Origin: Neoceratodus forsteri
Lineage: Eukaryota > Chordata > Ceratodontiformes > Ceratodontidae
DNA length: 64,000 bases
Assembly (NCBI GenBank): GCA_016271365.2
Contig: CM028129.1
Coordinates: 1,008,071,501-1,008,135,500, forward strand
Direction: 5' to 3'
The position numbers were made by a program, and so were the translations under genes. Below are positions 1 through 11,395 of this stretch, one piece after another. Every line of letters starts with the position of its first letter. The first letter of the stretch is position 1. Under the pieces are notes generated by a model. That model ran no database searches and was not told the origin of the DNA. It worked only from the letters and a program-made list of their open reading frames with translations.

Positions 1-210
1 CTGTACCCCTCCCGATTGATCCTAGCTTCTTATTTGCCTTACTATAGGCCTTGGTGCACTGGCTTGACTATTTTAAGGGAGTCACTAATGATGACTCCTG
101 TGTCCCATTCCTCAGTCATAGTGCTAAGTCTTACCCCACCCCCTCTCTGTCCCGGGGTGGAAAGATGCAGCTCCTTGCACCTTTCGGCATTGGATTTCAA
201 CTGCCAAACC

Positions 211-1046
211 TTAGACCACATTGACATCAAGACACAAAGAATTGAGAAGGTGCGAGGGTCCCTTGAATGCAGGGAATAGGGGGAGGAGATGTGATAGGTA
301 TGAGTGTAGGCAACAAAACCTATTTAGAGATGAAGCATAGTGGAACTGGTGACATGAGGGTAGAGGGAGGATTGATGGGGAGGAGTGTAAGGAGCAGTGG
401 TGGGTATGAGAGGGTGAGTTGGTAGAGAAGTAGCAGAAGGTGTTGCATAGTGTGTCCAGTCTGGCCAGGGAGGTGGTGATGCCATAAACCATATCCACAT
501 AGTTGAAAACCGGGAGAACCATTTTGGTGGCCAACTCCCAGCGGACCTGGGAAGAAAGGCAGTTCTTATTGAAGTATAGGGCAATGAGTTTTGAGCAGAG
601 TTTGACATGGGTGGTATCAGTGTGGGCAGAGAAGTCAAGCCTGCTATCTAACCACACACTGAGGTACTTTAGAGATGGGACTGCTTCAGGTGGCATGCCA
701 TCCAGCATGGGCGGGGGGAACCTTGGCCAGCTTCTGGCTGGTACCAAACATCATTGACATAAATTTTTTTTCTGTGTTCACCCAGTTGGTTGGACCGGAA
801 CCAGTGCAGAATATTGAGAAAGTCTTGATGTAGCAAAACTTCCACAGATGTAGTCGAGGGACTGGAGGTGTAGAGAACTGTGTCGTCTGCATACATGTGA
901 ATAGCCATGTTACCACAGGCTGAGGGAAGGATGTTCAGGAAGATGAAGTGGATAGGACTCAGAATGGAGCCCTGTGGGACCCCAGCTTGGATACAGAGGG
1001 GTGGGAAAATGGCATGTTCTAACTGTTTCAACTGTTGACGGCCCAA
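211..1046 (-). pseudogene. LINE reverse transcriptase, palm to thumb (broken)
   Basis: This is the RT core of the LINE above, split over two frames. The first part (669-1046) carries GVPQGSILSP and HMYADDTVLYTSS, the catalytic palm, with both aspartates intact. The second (211-747) begins near a PSLKYLSVWLDSRLDF block, the usual LKYLGV..D..L.F thumb motif, and continues through LCSKLIALYF and the LATKMVLPVFNYVDMVYG block. The enzyme would prime reverse transcription of LINE RNA at a nicked target. The frame break between the two parts and stops further upstream make this a dead copy. The family assignment rests only on these motifs. Confidence 0.7.
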
Positions 1047-1212
1047 AATATAGGAATGAACTAATAGACAGTGGGGGCTGAGAGGCCGGCAGAGCTTAGT
1101 CTGTCCAGGAATTGTGAATAGGACACTGACTTAAAGGACTTGGCCAGATTGATGAAAATGGCAGCTGGGATGTGCCCCATATCCATCCCTGAGAGGATGG
1201 AGTCATTCAGTG

Positions 1213-1398
1213 CATTTACATGTAGTTTTTGTTACCAGCAAACTGAAAATTTGTGGGGTGTTTTCAGACGCATCCCGGTAACAAACCTGCATGTAAACGC
1301 AGAGTTTGCCGGAAAATCAGTTTTATCCAGTGAATGCATTACCGGGATAGAGTATTTTGATAATCCTGTGTTTTCCAGCTAACTGTGTGAATGTAAAC
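1213..1398. mobile_element. possible short MITE inside the LINE RT
   Basis: The LINE reading frame (NALNDSILSG, INLAKSF) is lost across this segment. It begins with TTTACATGTAG and ends with GTGAATGTAAA, giving a loose inverted repeat (TTTACAT at each end). No clear target-site duplication was found, so the type is unknown. Confidence 0.3.
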
Positions 1399-2111
1399 CT
1401 ACTGAGTGGCCCTAAGTAGGGAGGAGATGGTGGAATGATCCTTCCTACAACCAGACTAGAAGGGGGAGAGGAAGTTGGAGGAGTGGAGAAAGTCTGTAAG
1501 CCATGACTAGACAAGTTTCTCCTGCAACTTTGCAAGAGAAGGGAGGAGGGAAATAGGGCAGAAGTTGCCAGGAGTGGAGGGGCAGAACCTTGGCAATCTG
1601 GCTAGACTTGAGTAACATTGCAAAAGGTGAAGGACAGATTTAGGAAGTGAGGGTGGAGGCGATGGCAGGAGCTGACAGATGAAGTTTGTGGTCCAAGTCA
1701 TCTGAACTAGCATTGTAAGGATTGCATTAGGAAGGGGTGAGCAGGGTTTCCTGAGAATTGATGGTGGGAATCAAACCCACTTGGGGGGTGAGGTAAGGGG
1801 AAGGGAGGAGAAGGGTGGGAGAAGAGGTGGGGAAGAGGAGAGCACAAGTGGTGGAAAAACTCATTGAAGTGAGCAAGAACAGAGGGAGGGTCAGATACTG
1901 TTGAGCTGTAAACTGTGAGGACCGGGGAAAAGACCGGGCGGGGGGTCAAAAAGGGAGTGACTGACCTTCCAGAATTTGGCTGGGGAACTGAGATTATTTT
2001 GGAATTCGTCCTTGAAGTAGAGGCACATGGCAGTAGGAACGGCCTTAGTGGAAGAGTTCCTAAGTGCCCTGTAGGAGAAGTCCAACAGGGGTGGGTAATT
2101 TATACCTGGCC

Positions 2112-2200
2112 CACAGCTCATGTCACTTATTCAAACTGCTGCCCTTATCAGCTGAACGTTCCACTAACGTATCAGATTTCTTTCTCCGCCTGACAAGTCA
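2112..2200 (+). repeat. DIRS copy 1 left inverted terminal repeat (inner part)
   Basis: The stretch with CACTTATTCAAACTG, TTATCAGCTG and GTATCAGATTTCT is the reverse complement, with scattered changes, of 8038-8110 at the other end. Confidence 0.85.
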
Positions 2201-2636
2201 ACACACCTAGGAGACTTCCCTCTTAGTTGTTCCTTGTGGTTCATCACTGAATACCAGTAGTTTCTTATATTATTATTCTTACTGCTGCCTTTATTTCTGT
2301 TTATAATCTTAACCGTTAGCGTTATTTTAGTGGTGTTTTAGTTTATTTTCTCGGTTCCTCACAGTTTAGAACAACTGAGGAACTGCCTCTTAGTACACTT
2401 TTCTGGAGCTTTATTGTCTCTAGTATTTTAGCTTATTTGAGTTCCTTTTGGTTAAACAAATTACTGTATTTTGTAACCACTAACCCCGTTTCTGTGAACC
2501 GCTAACCCAGTTCAGTTTAGGCTGTTCCCAGTTCAGTATCAGAACTTTCATCAGTTCCTGAACCGACTGCATTTAAAAAAAAAAAAAAAAGAGTAAAATC
2601 TTTATAGCGGTTCTATTTTTCTTTATCGGTTGGACA

Positions 2637-4221
2637 ATGGCAGAAAAAACAAAGAAAAAGACTGAACCCCCAGGGTTTAAAAACTGCCTTAAGTGTGGGG
2701 ATGTTTTTGCAAAGACAGACAAGCACGAATTATGTGTAGTCTGCCTGGGGAATGACCATTTTTCAGCAGATTGTGATATCTGCAAGTCATTCCCTCAGAA
2801 AACAGTTGAAAAGAGGATGGAAAGACTCCAAAGAAAATTGGAGAAGGGTGCTGTGGGTTCTGACCAACCCACTCCCTCTAAACCTGCGAGTGAAACCACT
2901 GTCTGCTTTGAACACCCCTGACAAGGGTGAAACTACCGGCAAAAGGATGGGTGATCCAGCTGACTCTCTGGTTTCCACAAAAAAAAAAGAAAAAGCACGT
3001 TGAAACCCTGGCTGATACCCCAAAAGGGGTTTCATCTGTGCCTCACAGTCTGTCATCATCAGAGGAGATTGCCCAGGCAATGAAGGTCATACAGGCATTG
3101 CAGGGCCTTATACCTGCTCCAACCCTCCCTGCACCAGTTCAAATCCCAGTTGGTCCCTCCTCTGACCCAAACCCATCTCAGGAGATGATGGAGTTTGAGG
3201 AGTTTGATTTACCTGAAATGGATGAAGGTGAGCCTGTTAAGCCTGAGATCTCGCCAGAGCAGGAATTCTGTTCTCCTCCTAGACCAGAGGATTTTTCCTC
3301 TCATTTTTCCTTTGTAAGGATAATAGTGGATGCCCTTGATCTGGCTACCACAGAGGTCATAGAGGATGAGGAAGAGGCCGAATATATGGAGATGATGGGG
3401 TTAACACCCACAGAGAAAGTTCTACTCCCAATAAACAAGTTCTTTAAAAAAAAGACTTGTTTAAGATCCTGCAGACTCCAAATTCTGTCCCACCTCTGGA
3501 CAAGAAGGTGGATAAAAAGTACCAGCTGGAAAGACAAGGGGCCAGATTCCTCTTTTCTCACCCTGGCCATCAGGGGATAGTCCAGCAAGCAGCCTGTGAG
3601 AAAGCAAGGGTGCCTTCAGCATCTCACCCACCTGTGAGAAGGACTCTCGCAAAATAGACAACATGACAAAAGGGAGGCCTAGCTGCTTCACTGGGAGTAA
3701 GACAGGCTGTCGAGCTTTCTCAGCAGAGTATCAGAAATCACTATAGTAGTCTTTGTTGGCCATGGCACAGAAGGCTCCTTCACCTCTCTGATTTGGCAGC
3801 GACAGCCAGGTTTGGGCTGGAAGTAGCCAAGTATCAATTTCAAATGGCAGCAGATGCCAGTGACAGTGCTGGCAGATGGATGGCCCTTACCATAGCCCTT
3901 AGGAGTGTGGCATGGCTCAGGGCTACTAATTTGACACAGGCTACCCAGGCCAAGGCTATGGATTTCCCTGTAGAAGGTCATTCATTATTTGGCCAGTAGA
4001 CTGAAGCGCACATGAAGAAGGTGGATGAATATAAGGCCACCTATAAAAGCAGTTCCTCAAAGGAGAGGCCTTCTTTCTCCTGTAGGCCTTATGAAAGAGG
4101 AGGCAGAGGAAGGGCAGCCTATATTAGGCCTTTTTATCAGGCACAGGCTAGCCCCCAGTATCAGCTATACCCACAGCAGACTGGGTATTTCAGGGGCAGA
4201 GGTAGAAGGGGCTCTAGGTGA
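2637..4221 (+). pseudogene. gag: DIRS Gag, copy 1 (frameshifted)
   Basis: The start ATG at 2637 sits in an AATGG context. Residues 17-52 form a cluster C-x2-C-x9-H-x2-C-x2-C-x4-H-x4-C-x2-C that recurs in the other copies and probably binds zinc. After a stop at about 2920 the reading shifts frame (2980-3440) through an acidic region with SPEQEF and EYMEMMGLTPTEK. It then passes through two more frames to a domain with WLRATNLTQATQAKAMDFP (about 3915-3975), matching the conserved DIRS Gag C-terminus. It ends in an RG-rich tail (GYFRGRGRRGSR), a likely nucleic-acid-binding segment. Gag would form the particle that packages element RNA. At least three frame changes make it a pseudogene. Confidence 0.85.
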
Positions 4222-4269
4222 GGTTCCCAAGCGCAGTCCCAAGCAAAACAGAACCCCTGACTTGATCAA

Positions 4270-5910
4270 GGCTGCCTCCCCTCTACCAGTAGGGGCAGAC
4301 TGTCTCACTATTTCCAGGCTTGGCAGTCCATCACCACAGTCAAGTTGGGTCCTGGAGGTAGTGAGTCAGGGCTTGTCGTTGAGTTTCAAGTCTTTCCCTC
4401 CCTTGAGAACAAGGGTGTTCAAACCAGCTTCCCTCCTAGAGAAAAAACTCCTGAAGAAGGAGGTTCAAAACCTCCTCCAGTTGAAAGCTGTGGAGTGTGT
4501 TCCACTTCAGCAGAAGGGAAGATGTTTCTATTCAAGATACTTCCTTACCAAAAAAGAAAAATGGGGAGTGGCGGCCTATTTCTAGACCTCAGACTACTGA
4601 ACAGGCACTTAAAAAAGCCAAAGTTCAAAATCGTCACACTGGCGATGATGTTGCCAGTAATCCAGCAGGGGAGATTGGCTAGCATCTCTGGATCTAAAAG
4701 ATGCCTACTTTCACATCCCAATAAGAGAATCTCACAGGAAGTACCTCAGATTCAGACTTCTATCAGGACACTACTAATTCTCAGCTCTACTTTTCACCTC
4801 ACTTCAGCACCAAGAGTGTTTACAAAGTGCCTGGCAGTAGTGGTAGCATACCTAAGAAGGTTAGGTGTATCAGTCTTCCTTTATCTCGACGACTGGCTGG
4901 TGGTGGGAAGTTCACCACAACAGGTACAAGACCATTTAAAAGTAACACTAAACTAGTTAGTCTTTGGGTTTCCTGGTGAATCAGGAGAATTCATTTCTCA
5001 CCCCAGTACAAGTTCTGCATTTCATAGGAGCAGAACTGAACACGGTAAAGGGAAGCGCTTTCTTTCCTCAGGACAGGGTGTAAAGCATTCTGCAGATAGC
5101 TGCCCCATTCAGACTGAACGAGCCATGGTCAGCAAGGCAGTTTCTGCAACTCCTGGAACATATGGCTGTAGCAACAGGCAAAGTTCTTGGAGCCAGGTTC
5201 TAGATGAGAGACATACAATTTCATCTCAGGGCACACTGGTGCCAAAGAAAAAACAATTTGACAAAACCAGTTCCAGTAACAAAAACTTTGCTACAGGCCC
5301 TCCAATGGTGGAAGAAAAAAGACAATCACAGGGAAGAGGTACCTTTCCAAAAGGAAACCCCATCAGTCATTCTTACAACCAACACCTCTCTTATTAGGGT
5401 GGGGTTCTCACATAGGGGAACACACCACCCATGGATCCTGGTCCATCAGACTCACTCCTGCACATTAACCTGCTGGAGCTAAGGGCAGTGTTTCTGGTCT
5501 TGAAAACATTAGCCCATCTGGTACAAGGGAAAGTGATGCCAGTCAGGACAGACAACACCACAACAATGAAACAAGCAAAGGGGGGGGGGGGCGGACAAGG
5601 TCAGACCCCGTATGCACAGAGACAATGAAAGTCTGGAGTTTGGTTTACTTACTGAAGGCCTCATTACAGGCCATTCATGTGCCAGGAAAAGACAACACCC
5701 TATCAGATACCCTGAGTGGAATCAATCAGGCACATCACGAGTGGTCCATCAACAGGCAAGTGCTAGACTCAGTGTTCAGGAGATAGGGCACACCAGAGGT
5801 GGATCTCTTCGCATCCCAAGAAAATCATCTGCCCCTCTTTTGCTGCAGACCACCAGCCAAGGGAACAATCCCACTGGATGCATTGGCTCTGGACTGGTCA
5901 GGGAGAACAC
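4270..5910 (+). pseudogene. pol: DIRS reverse transcriptase-RNase H, copy 1 (broken)
   Basis: RT motifs are visible over several frames: LDLRLLNRHLKKPKFKIVTL (4583-4645), LTSAPRVFTKCLAVVV (about 4798-4848) and YLDDW (codons from 4882). The fingers and the first catalytic Asp region (LDLKDAY in copy 4) are damaged by a frameshift near 4690. RNase H follows as LLELRAVFLVLK (about 5470-5505) and VRTDNTTTM (about 5545-5570). The first RNase H acidic site reads TTNTS where copies 3 and 4 have TTDAS, so the catalytic Asp is replaced. A run of Gs at 5581-5591 breaks the frame again. Reading ends in PLDALALDW (about 5870-5900), the start of the Dam-like region, which the LINE tail interrupts. Confidence 0.85.
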
Positions 5911-5914
5911 CTCC

Positions 5915-6392
5915 TCTCTCTTGGCAGGTGTGACTGTAACTGAATTGTTTCCTCACCACCTGTCCCTCCTCCCCTCACTGGACAAGGTCTGTTGTGGACT
6001 GCCTACTCCCCCAGTGGTGCTCTGTATCAGTAAGATCTGCCTGACCCTCTGTGGTTTGTGTCTTTCCCCCTCTTGACCAGGTCTGTCTTGGACTGCCTGC
6101 CCCAGTGGGGCTCTGTATCAGTAAGGTCTGCCTGACCCTGTGTGGTCTGTGTTCGCCTGTTTTGCCAGGCATGCATCTATTTCTCTAGTTGCCTAATTTT
6201 GTCCCCTTCTCATACTTGCACTTCATTGTTATCATTGCTTGACTATACCTTTGCATTTTACTATTTACTGTATACTGTTTTCCTGTTTATTGTACTCTTT
6301 CACTTGTTGATGATGTGGAGCCTTTGTAAAGGAGTCTCTGACTCAAAGGGTTGTAATTCTGATACTTTAAGTAAATTTAAAAAAAAAAATGA
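5915..6392 (+). mobile_element. Rex1-like LINE 3' tail inside DIRS copy 1
   Basis: DIRS coding sequence stops near 5915 and resumes at about 6394 (YAFPPF...). The segment between carries two tandem units of about 85-95 bp (5980-6158, with GGACTGCCT and TCTGTATCAGTAAG) and the terminal hairpin motif near 6316-6351 (CCTTTGTAAAGGAG ... GACTCAAAGG). It ends in an A-run at 6380-6389. It is a severely 5'-truncated LINE with no coding sequence left. The same tail occurs at 9632-9671, 42060-42102, 43338-43372 and 50503-50536. Confidence 0.75.
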
Positions 6393-6393
6393 A

Positions 6394-7617
6394 GCCAGTA
6401 TGCTTTTCCTCCCTTCCCTCTCATTTTTAGAGTCCTGCTCAAACTCTGGTCACATCCTGCATCAATGATACTGATAGCACCAGTCTAGGCCAGGCAGCCA
6501 TGGTACCCCATACTACTCTCCATGCCTGTAGCCAAACCAATACACTTACCCAGGAGGCACAATCTGTTAGCCTCTCACCAGGGCAAGATTCTGTACCTGA
6601 ATCTCAGGTCTCTCAGACTCGAGGCGTGGCTCTTGAGGAGTTAGAATATGCAAACTTAAATCTCTCTTTCAAAGTGTTCTGGATATCCTGAAGGGATATA
6701 GAAAGCCTTCGACTAAGAAAACCTACGCTTCAAACATGGAAGAGGTTTTCTATTTCGTGTGGGTCCAAACAGCTTTCTCCTATTCTAGTGGAGATTCCAA
6801 CTGTCCTGGATTACCTCACCTGCCTCTGCTCTCAGGGGTTGAAACATACATCCCTGAAAGTGCATCTAGCATCAATCTCTGCCTACATTTCTGCTGGGAG
6901 AGCTACCTCCCTGACATTCAATCCCATTTTCAAAAAGTTCTTTTAAGGTCTGTGCCATTTGTACCCACCTGTTAGGGAACCAGTACCAGTATGGGACCTG
7001 ACCATATGCATTGCTCAGCTCATGAAACCTCCTTTTGAGCCTATGTCCTCAGCACATTTCAAATGTTACCTGGAAAACCGACTTTCTTGTTGCAATTGCT
7101 TCAGCTTGAAGAATTAGTGAACTTCAAGCCCTGTGTGTTGAAAAGGACTATCTTTCCTTCTATAACGACAAAGTGATGTTGAGAACCAATAGGACATTCC
7201 TCCCCAAGGTTGTTTTTCACCTAAACCAGTCCATTACATTACCAGTTTTCTTCACTGAACATACTAATTCAGAGGAACGCAGACTCCATTGTCTGGATGT
7301 CAAAAGGGCATTAAGTTACTATATGACCCACACCAGAGATCATAGACATGACACACAGCTATTCCTTACTCGTGGGGATGTAGGTAAGGGCACCCCAGCT
7401 TAGAAGAGGTCAGTCTCTTGCTGGATAGTCCAGTGCATTCAGTTTTGCTGTTAAAAGTTGGCAAGGAACCCCCAGCAGGGCTGAGGGCTCATTCAGCTAG
7501 GGGCACAGCTGCTACTATAGCAGCATCCAGAGATATTCCTTTAGTGGAAATCTGTAAAGCAGCTACCTGGAGGACAGTGCACACATTTACTAAACACTAC
7601 AGTTTGGACACAGTCTA
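6394..7617 (+). pseudogene. DIRS Dam-like region end and tyrosine recombinase, copy 1 (broken)
   Basis: 6394-6600 continues the Dam-like region (YAFPPFPL..., MILIAPV). The recombinase begins near 6622 (ALEELEYANLNLS) and parallels the copy 3 protein: WKRFSI, SLKVHLASISAYISAG, EPVPVWDL. Around 7105 the box I motif reads S-A-stop-R-I-S-E-L-Q, so a stop lies just before the catalytic Arg. Near the C-terminus the H-x-x-R motif (HSARGTAA, about 7480) and the tyrosine region (FTKHYSLD, about 7590-7613) are intact. This enzyme class joins and integrates the circular DNA intermediate. Several stops and frameshifts in 6660-7400 make it inactive. Confidence 0.85.
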
Positions 7618-7682
7618 GAAGTGATGCCAGGTTTGGCACGGCAGTCCTCCAAAGGTACTGCTTTGAAGTCTGCAGAGTGTTA

Positions 7683-7768
7683 GGAATATATAATACCTGG
7701 GGTTAGAAGGAAAATTACTCACCATAATAATCTTGTTTCTTCCAAGATATTCTTCTATATTCATAACT
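7683..7768 (+). repeat. DIRS copy 1 internal complementary region
   Basis: Two abutting parts meet at ACCTGGGGTTAGA|AGGAAAATT. The second part (to CTTCTATATTCATAAC) is the reverse complement of the right end of the element (8170-8240). The first corresponds to the reverse complement of the lost left end. This region is thought to template circle closure in DIRS elements. Confidence 0.85.
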
Positions 7769-8037
7769 CTCCCACCCTGCCTCCCTTTCCAGAACCAGAT
7801 CCTCTGCACTCCTGACTGAGTATTTTAATGTAAAGTCCCAAACACTGGCATGCATAGCTTTTAGCCCCAGTGGGAAATATTCGGTTTCTTTCTTTTTCCA
7901 GGTGATTCTGGCATTCAAGGGGGTTTAGTATTACAATAATATTCAGGCTGTTTCATGCTGTCAAGGACAGCTTAGTTGTGTTAAATTTAGATAATTATAT
8001 TTAGATAGTGTTAGTTTAGGTTGCCTTGTAGGCTTCT

Positions 8038-8240
8038 TAGAAATCTGATACATTGGTGAAACGTTGCAGCTGATAAGGCAACAGTTTGAATAAGTGGCAT
8101 GAGCCAATGATAAGTTGTGTCATTAGCATATAGTTCCATTTTCTCCGGGCAGCTGTGTCTAGGAGTCTGATTGCAGAGAGTTATGAATATAGAAGAATAC
8201 CTTGGAAGAAACAAGGTTACTATGGTGAGTAATTTTTTCT
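8038..8240 (-). repeat. DIRS copy 1 right inverted terminal repeat
   Basis: Complementary to 2112-2200 over its inner part. It ends in GGTGAGTAATTTTTTCT, the same terminal bases as copy 3. The L1 sequence resumes immediately after 8240. Confidence 0.85.
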
Positions 8241-8962
8241 TTTTGATCGTTGATCAAGTTTTCAGTTGTTACCCCTAGAATGCATGTCTCAATTGTGAAA
8301 TTCATATGCAGTCCTAGTGGTACTTGATATGTGCCCCACAGACCCTTAACTGGGCAATCCCACAGGGTATGGATAAGAGCCTCTTTGTGTCATTTACACC
8401 TAAAACAGGAATAATTTATCCTAGTCTTATACACCATCTGTTTTGTTGGCATCCATTATGAGTTGTTCATGATGGGGAATAAATTTGTGACAGTCTAGCT
8501 TATGGGACTTTTCCCTCATCCTTCCAGATCTGACCCCAATTTAGATAGTCCTGTGAAATATTAAATTTTGTCTCCCACCATCTATGATCTTTTTTTTTTT
8601 TTTTGACGAGCTAAGTAATCTTTTATAGATGTTACTGACAGAATGCTGTGTAGTACAGCATTTGATTATTGAGTCTAGCATTGAATCTTAAATACCAGGT
8701 CTAATTTAACAGGAATGGCTTTTAAAGGAATCTGGGACAACTGCAGTTGCTGAAATGCATCTGATCTTTCTAGGTTATATTTTTTTTTCACATGCAATTG
8801 GGATAGTACCATCCCTTGCTTGTTTATCACTTGTATGAGTGAGAGATAATTGTCTCCCCCCCCCACCCCGGAAAGAAAGCATGTGATTAGACATTCTGAT
8901 TTGAGGATTTTTCCAGCTAGACTGTTCCATTAAGAATGTAAATTTTGATTAAAAATACCAGC

Positions 8963-9482
8963 TGGCCCGGTGGCGCTGAGGGTTGAGGCACTGGGCAGCC
9001 ACGCCAGCGACCCGGGTTCAGGAACTAGCCCAGGCTGTCGGGGGTCAGCAGGGGAGGGAGAGGGGCACAGGTCCAGCGCTTGACTGGCCTCTGGCGATGG
9101 CCAGAGGCACAGCAAGCACAGAGCAAGCAAAGAGAGGGTTGGGAGTGGCAGACGTCGGTGGTGACACGTTGACGTCAGGGTGCATGCCACTCCCTATAAC
9201 GGAAAATCAGCACCAGAGCTCCGGGAAGACGGAGCGCGGAAAGTAGAGACCCTAATGGCTCGTGCCTGCCTGATACTCTGGGGGGATTGACAGAACAATG
9301 AAGTATCTCGGGGTGTTGGGCCTCGCCCCATACCCGCCTGGGGGGGTATAGCCACGGCTCCACGGGGGCCCACCGGAGGTCAGGTAGGTGGCATAGTGGG
9401 GTGCCACATGTGTGCGTCGCCTGATGATGCGGGGCTCTGGTGTAGGGGGAGGATAAATAGAAATTAAAAAATATATATATCT
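8963..9482 (+). mobile_element. GC-rich tRNA-derived SINE, copy A
   Basis: The head CTGGCCCGGTGGCGC ... CCAGCGACCCGGGTTCA looks tRNA-derived, with A-box-like and B-box-like (GGGTTCA) spacing. The body is GC-rich and the tail is A/T-rich (9455-9482). ATTAAAAATA precedes the element and ATTAAAAAATA occurs in the tail, a possible target duplication. The same family occurs inverted at 23050-23587. It codes for nothing. Confidence 0.7.
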
Positions 9483-9574
9483 TGTAAGGACAGAAACGTG
9501 TCTATAGAAAATGTATTGGTGTCCCTTTTAGGAAATTTGGAATGTCCCTTTTCTTAGAGAGTAGTGACCTAATA

Positions 9575-9846
9575 TCTATTTATTTATTTATTTTTATTTA
9601 TTGATTGATTGATTTATTGGAAACAGAATTACAACCCTTTGAGTCACAGACTCTTTTGCAAAGGCTCCACGTCGGTTACAAGGGTGGAGGGTAGACAAAT
9701 ACAGTAGAGAACATACTTGGAACAGGCAGAATATACATAACAAAATCAAAGGAGCAGTCCAGGCAAAACTTAATGACTGTTGAGGAAGTTAGGCAGCAAT
9801 CTTGGGATACCCAGGCGGGGATGTCTGTACCATGCAACTCAGAAAC
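9575..9846 (-). mobile_element. Rex1-like LINE 3' tail
   Basis: It begins on the plus strand with a TTTATTTATT run, then AACCCTTTGAGTCACAGAC and TTTTGCAAAGGCTCCACG (9632-9671). That is the reverse complement of the terminal hairpin also seen at 6316-6351. The rest is non-coding 3' UTR. Confidence 0.75.
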
Positions 9847-10562
9847 CATTTTCTGAAGTTATACAATGTATGTAATGGTTGTTTGCTTCAGCACATTTGT
9901 AACAAACCACTTAATATATTGTGGTGTTCTAAAAGCATGGTCATTTATAGACCAGTCAGGACTGTTTAACTCAGTTGAGGTATGTGATTTTCAGAACGCT
10001 CCCCTTGTAAGTTTCAGCAGAATATTATTTAGGAGAAAAATATATGATTTTGCATAATTTAACTTGTAACCTGAAAGAACACCAATAATATTAATCTGTT
10101 TACCTCTTGACCTTCTTGAATTTTAAGATGTAATATATCGTCAACATATGAAGCTGGCTTATATTGCTTTTTTCCCACTTAAAATTTATGACTTTATTGT
10201 TCATCTCTTATATTGCTAGCGAGTGGATGTATATATAGATGATAGAGGAAAGGGGAACGGGCATCCTTGAAGCGACCCACACGAGTGGGAAATTTAGACC
10301 TTTGCATATTACTGATGCTGTAGGTCCAAATATATTAATCTAATGAGGTTTTAAATTCTATAGGGAAGCCATATTTATTTAATATTGGAAACAAATAGTC
10401 CCAATAACCTCTGTCAAAAGCTGTATCCATATGTAGAGTGATGAGATGCAGACATCTTCACTTTTGTAATTAAATGGAAGACTTTTCTGATATCTGATAA
10501 CAAGGAGCCCCTTTATAGATCCTGGCTGGTTGATTGAGATGAGGCTGGACATAAGATTCATG

Positions 10563-11395
10563 ACATGTGATAATCAGATTGGAAGCTGGAAAAGTGGTCA
10601 GAGATCTGGCATTTGAGATTCAACGTCAAGAAGTGCATGGTGGTGCACTTAAGGGAAAGGAACCCACACACGCAGTATTGGATGGGAGGGGTAAGGACAG
10701 GCCACCGCAACAAAGTAAAGGGGTATGGGTGACTTCATCAGTGACTCCCTCAAGCAAACGAGACAGTGCAGCAAGGTATACAGTAGATTGAGGATGCTGG
10801 GGTTTGGAGAGGTTTAGATAGCAGAAAAAGTGAGGCGATACTGTCTGTATACAGATCTCAGGTGAGGCCTCACCTGATATACTGTGCTTAGTTCTGGAGC
10901 CCTCATCTGAGAAAGGACATAGACCGGAGTCAGTATAGAGATGATCCAGGGCCAATAGGGCAGATCCTGTTAGGATCGGTTGTTGGCCCTGAACATGTAC
11001 TTTGCTGGAAGCCAGGTGCAAGAGGTGGGACATGATAGAGACAGACACGTTTGTAAGAGGTATAAACAAGGTGAAATATGAAGAACTGTTTGTTAAAAAA
11101 AAAAATAGGGACGCAGTCACAAGAGGGCACAGTAGGAATTTATTCAGTCGTAACTTCAAGAAGGATGTGAGAAAGTTCTACTTCACTGAGTGTGGTGGAT
11201 CCATGGAACAGCTGAGACAGAGCCAGGGGACTCGCCCCACTGGGGGTGGGGGGTCGGGGTGATTGTTGGTGGGGAGGAAGAGGGGGACAGCTCCTCATGA
11301 CATTGGCTCCAGGGGTGAGATAGTGTAATATGAATGGACTCAGTGGACCCCGATCTCTTTCTACCAACAGATTCTGTTAAAATTCAGGTATATAG
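10563..11395 (+). mobile_element. CR1 LINE fragment (RT thumb to 3' end)
   Basis: Translation of 10590-10680 gives KWSEIWHLRFNVKKCMVVHL, the CR1 block WQLRFNVKKCKVMHLG. Around 11020-11060 comes the RGGTxSR-like EVGHDRDRH segment, and 11130-11210 reads RNLFSRNFKKDVRKFYF, the CR1 C-terminal block. An A-run at 11094-11105 and other indels break the frame. It is a 5'-truncated, dead copy ending near 11395. Confidence 0.75.

Larger units (their letters stand above)
1..2108 (-). mobile_element. Rex1/L2-like LINE, 5'-truncated, 3' end outside window
   Basis: A non-LTR retrotransposon reads leftward, in scattered frames. From its upstream side there is a linker region with the pattern FWKVSHSLF (about 1990-2020), then the NFCPISLLPSLAKLQEKLV form of the RT NYRPISLL motif (about 1520-1580), then INLAKSF (about 1150), GVPQGSILSP and MYADDT (about 890-990), then a thumb region down to about 210. 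No endonuclease is visible, so the element is 5'-truncated near 2105. Its 3' end lies left of base 1. It abuts the inner part of the left terminal repeat of DIRS copy 1, so it probably inserted into that repeat. A possible MITE interrupts the RT at 1213-1398. The Rex1 versus L2 assignment is tentative. Confidence 0.75.
2110..8240 (+). mobile_element. DIRS-like retrotransposon, copy 1
   Basis: About 6.1 kb. In order: left inverted terminal repeat (2112-2200), leader, Gag with a Cys/His cluster, RT with YLDD, degraded RNase H, a LINE tail (5915-6392), tyrosine recombinase remnant, internal complementary region (7683-7768) and right terminal repeat (8038-8240). DIRS elements replicate through a circular DNA and integrate with a tyrosine recombinase instead of a DDE integrase. 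All reading frames have stops or frameshifts, so the copy is inactive. The outer part of the left repeat is missing here, probably displaced to the left of the window by the LINE at 1-2108. It belongs to the same family as copies 3 and 5. Confidence 0.9.
8241..10561 (-). mobile_element. L1-clade LINE fragment (RT to C-terminus), nested insertions
   Basis: Read on the minus strand. 10560-10060 holds RT blocks: LISINQPGSIKG, then in another frame MDTAFDRGYWDYLF (about 10385-10440), then a degraded GTRQGCPLSPL-like block. 9860-10060 continues with degraded thumb sequence. 8675-8935 carries KYNLERSDAFQQLQLSQIPL, resembling the L1 block YNLPKSDFFRYLQ. 8300-8450 carries a CxRC...HTLWDCP-like block typical of the L1 C-terminal Cys motif. 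Stops and frameshifts are frequent. A SINE (8963-9482) and a LINE tail (9575-9846) interrupt it, and DIRS copy 1 abuts its 3' side. Confidence 0.7.

Noticed and set aside
2110..2200. DIRS copy 1 as 5'-truncated
   Set aside because: The minus LINE to its left could have inserted into the repeat, which would place the missing edge outside the window. Truncation cannot be concluded.
8963..9040. Functional tRNA gene
   Set aside because: Same reasoning: it is the head of a 0.5-kb SINE with a second copy at 23050-23587.
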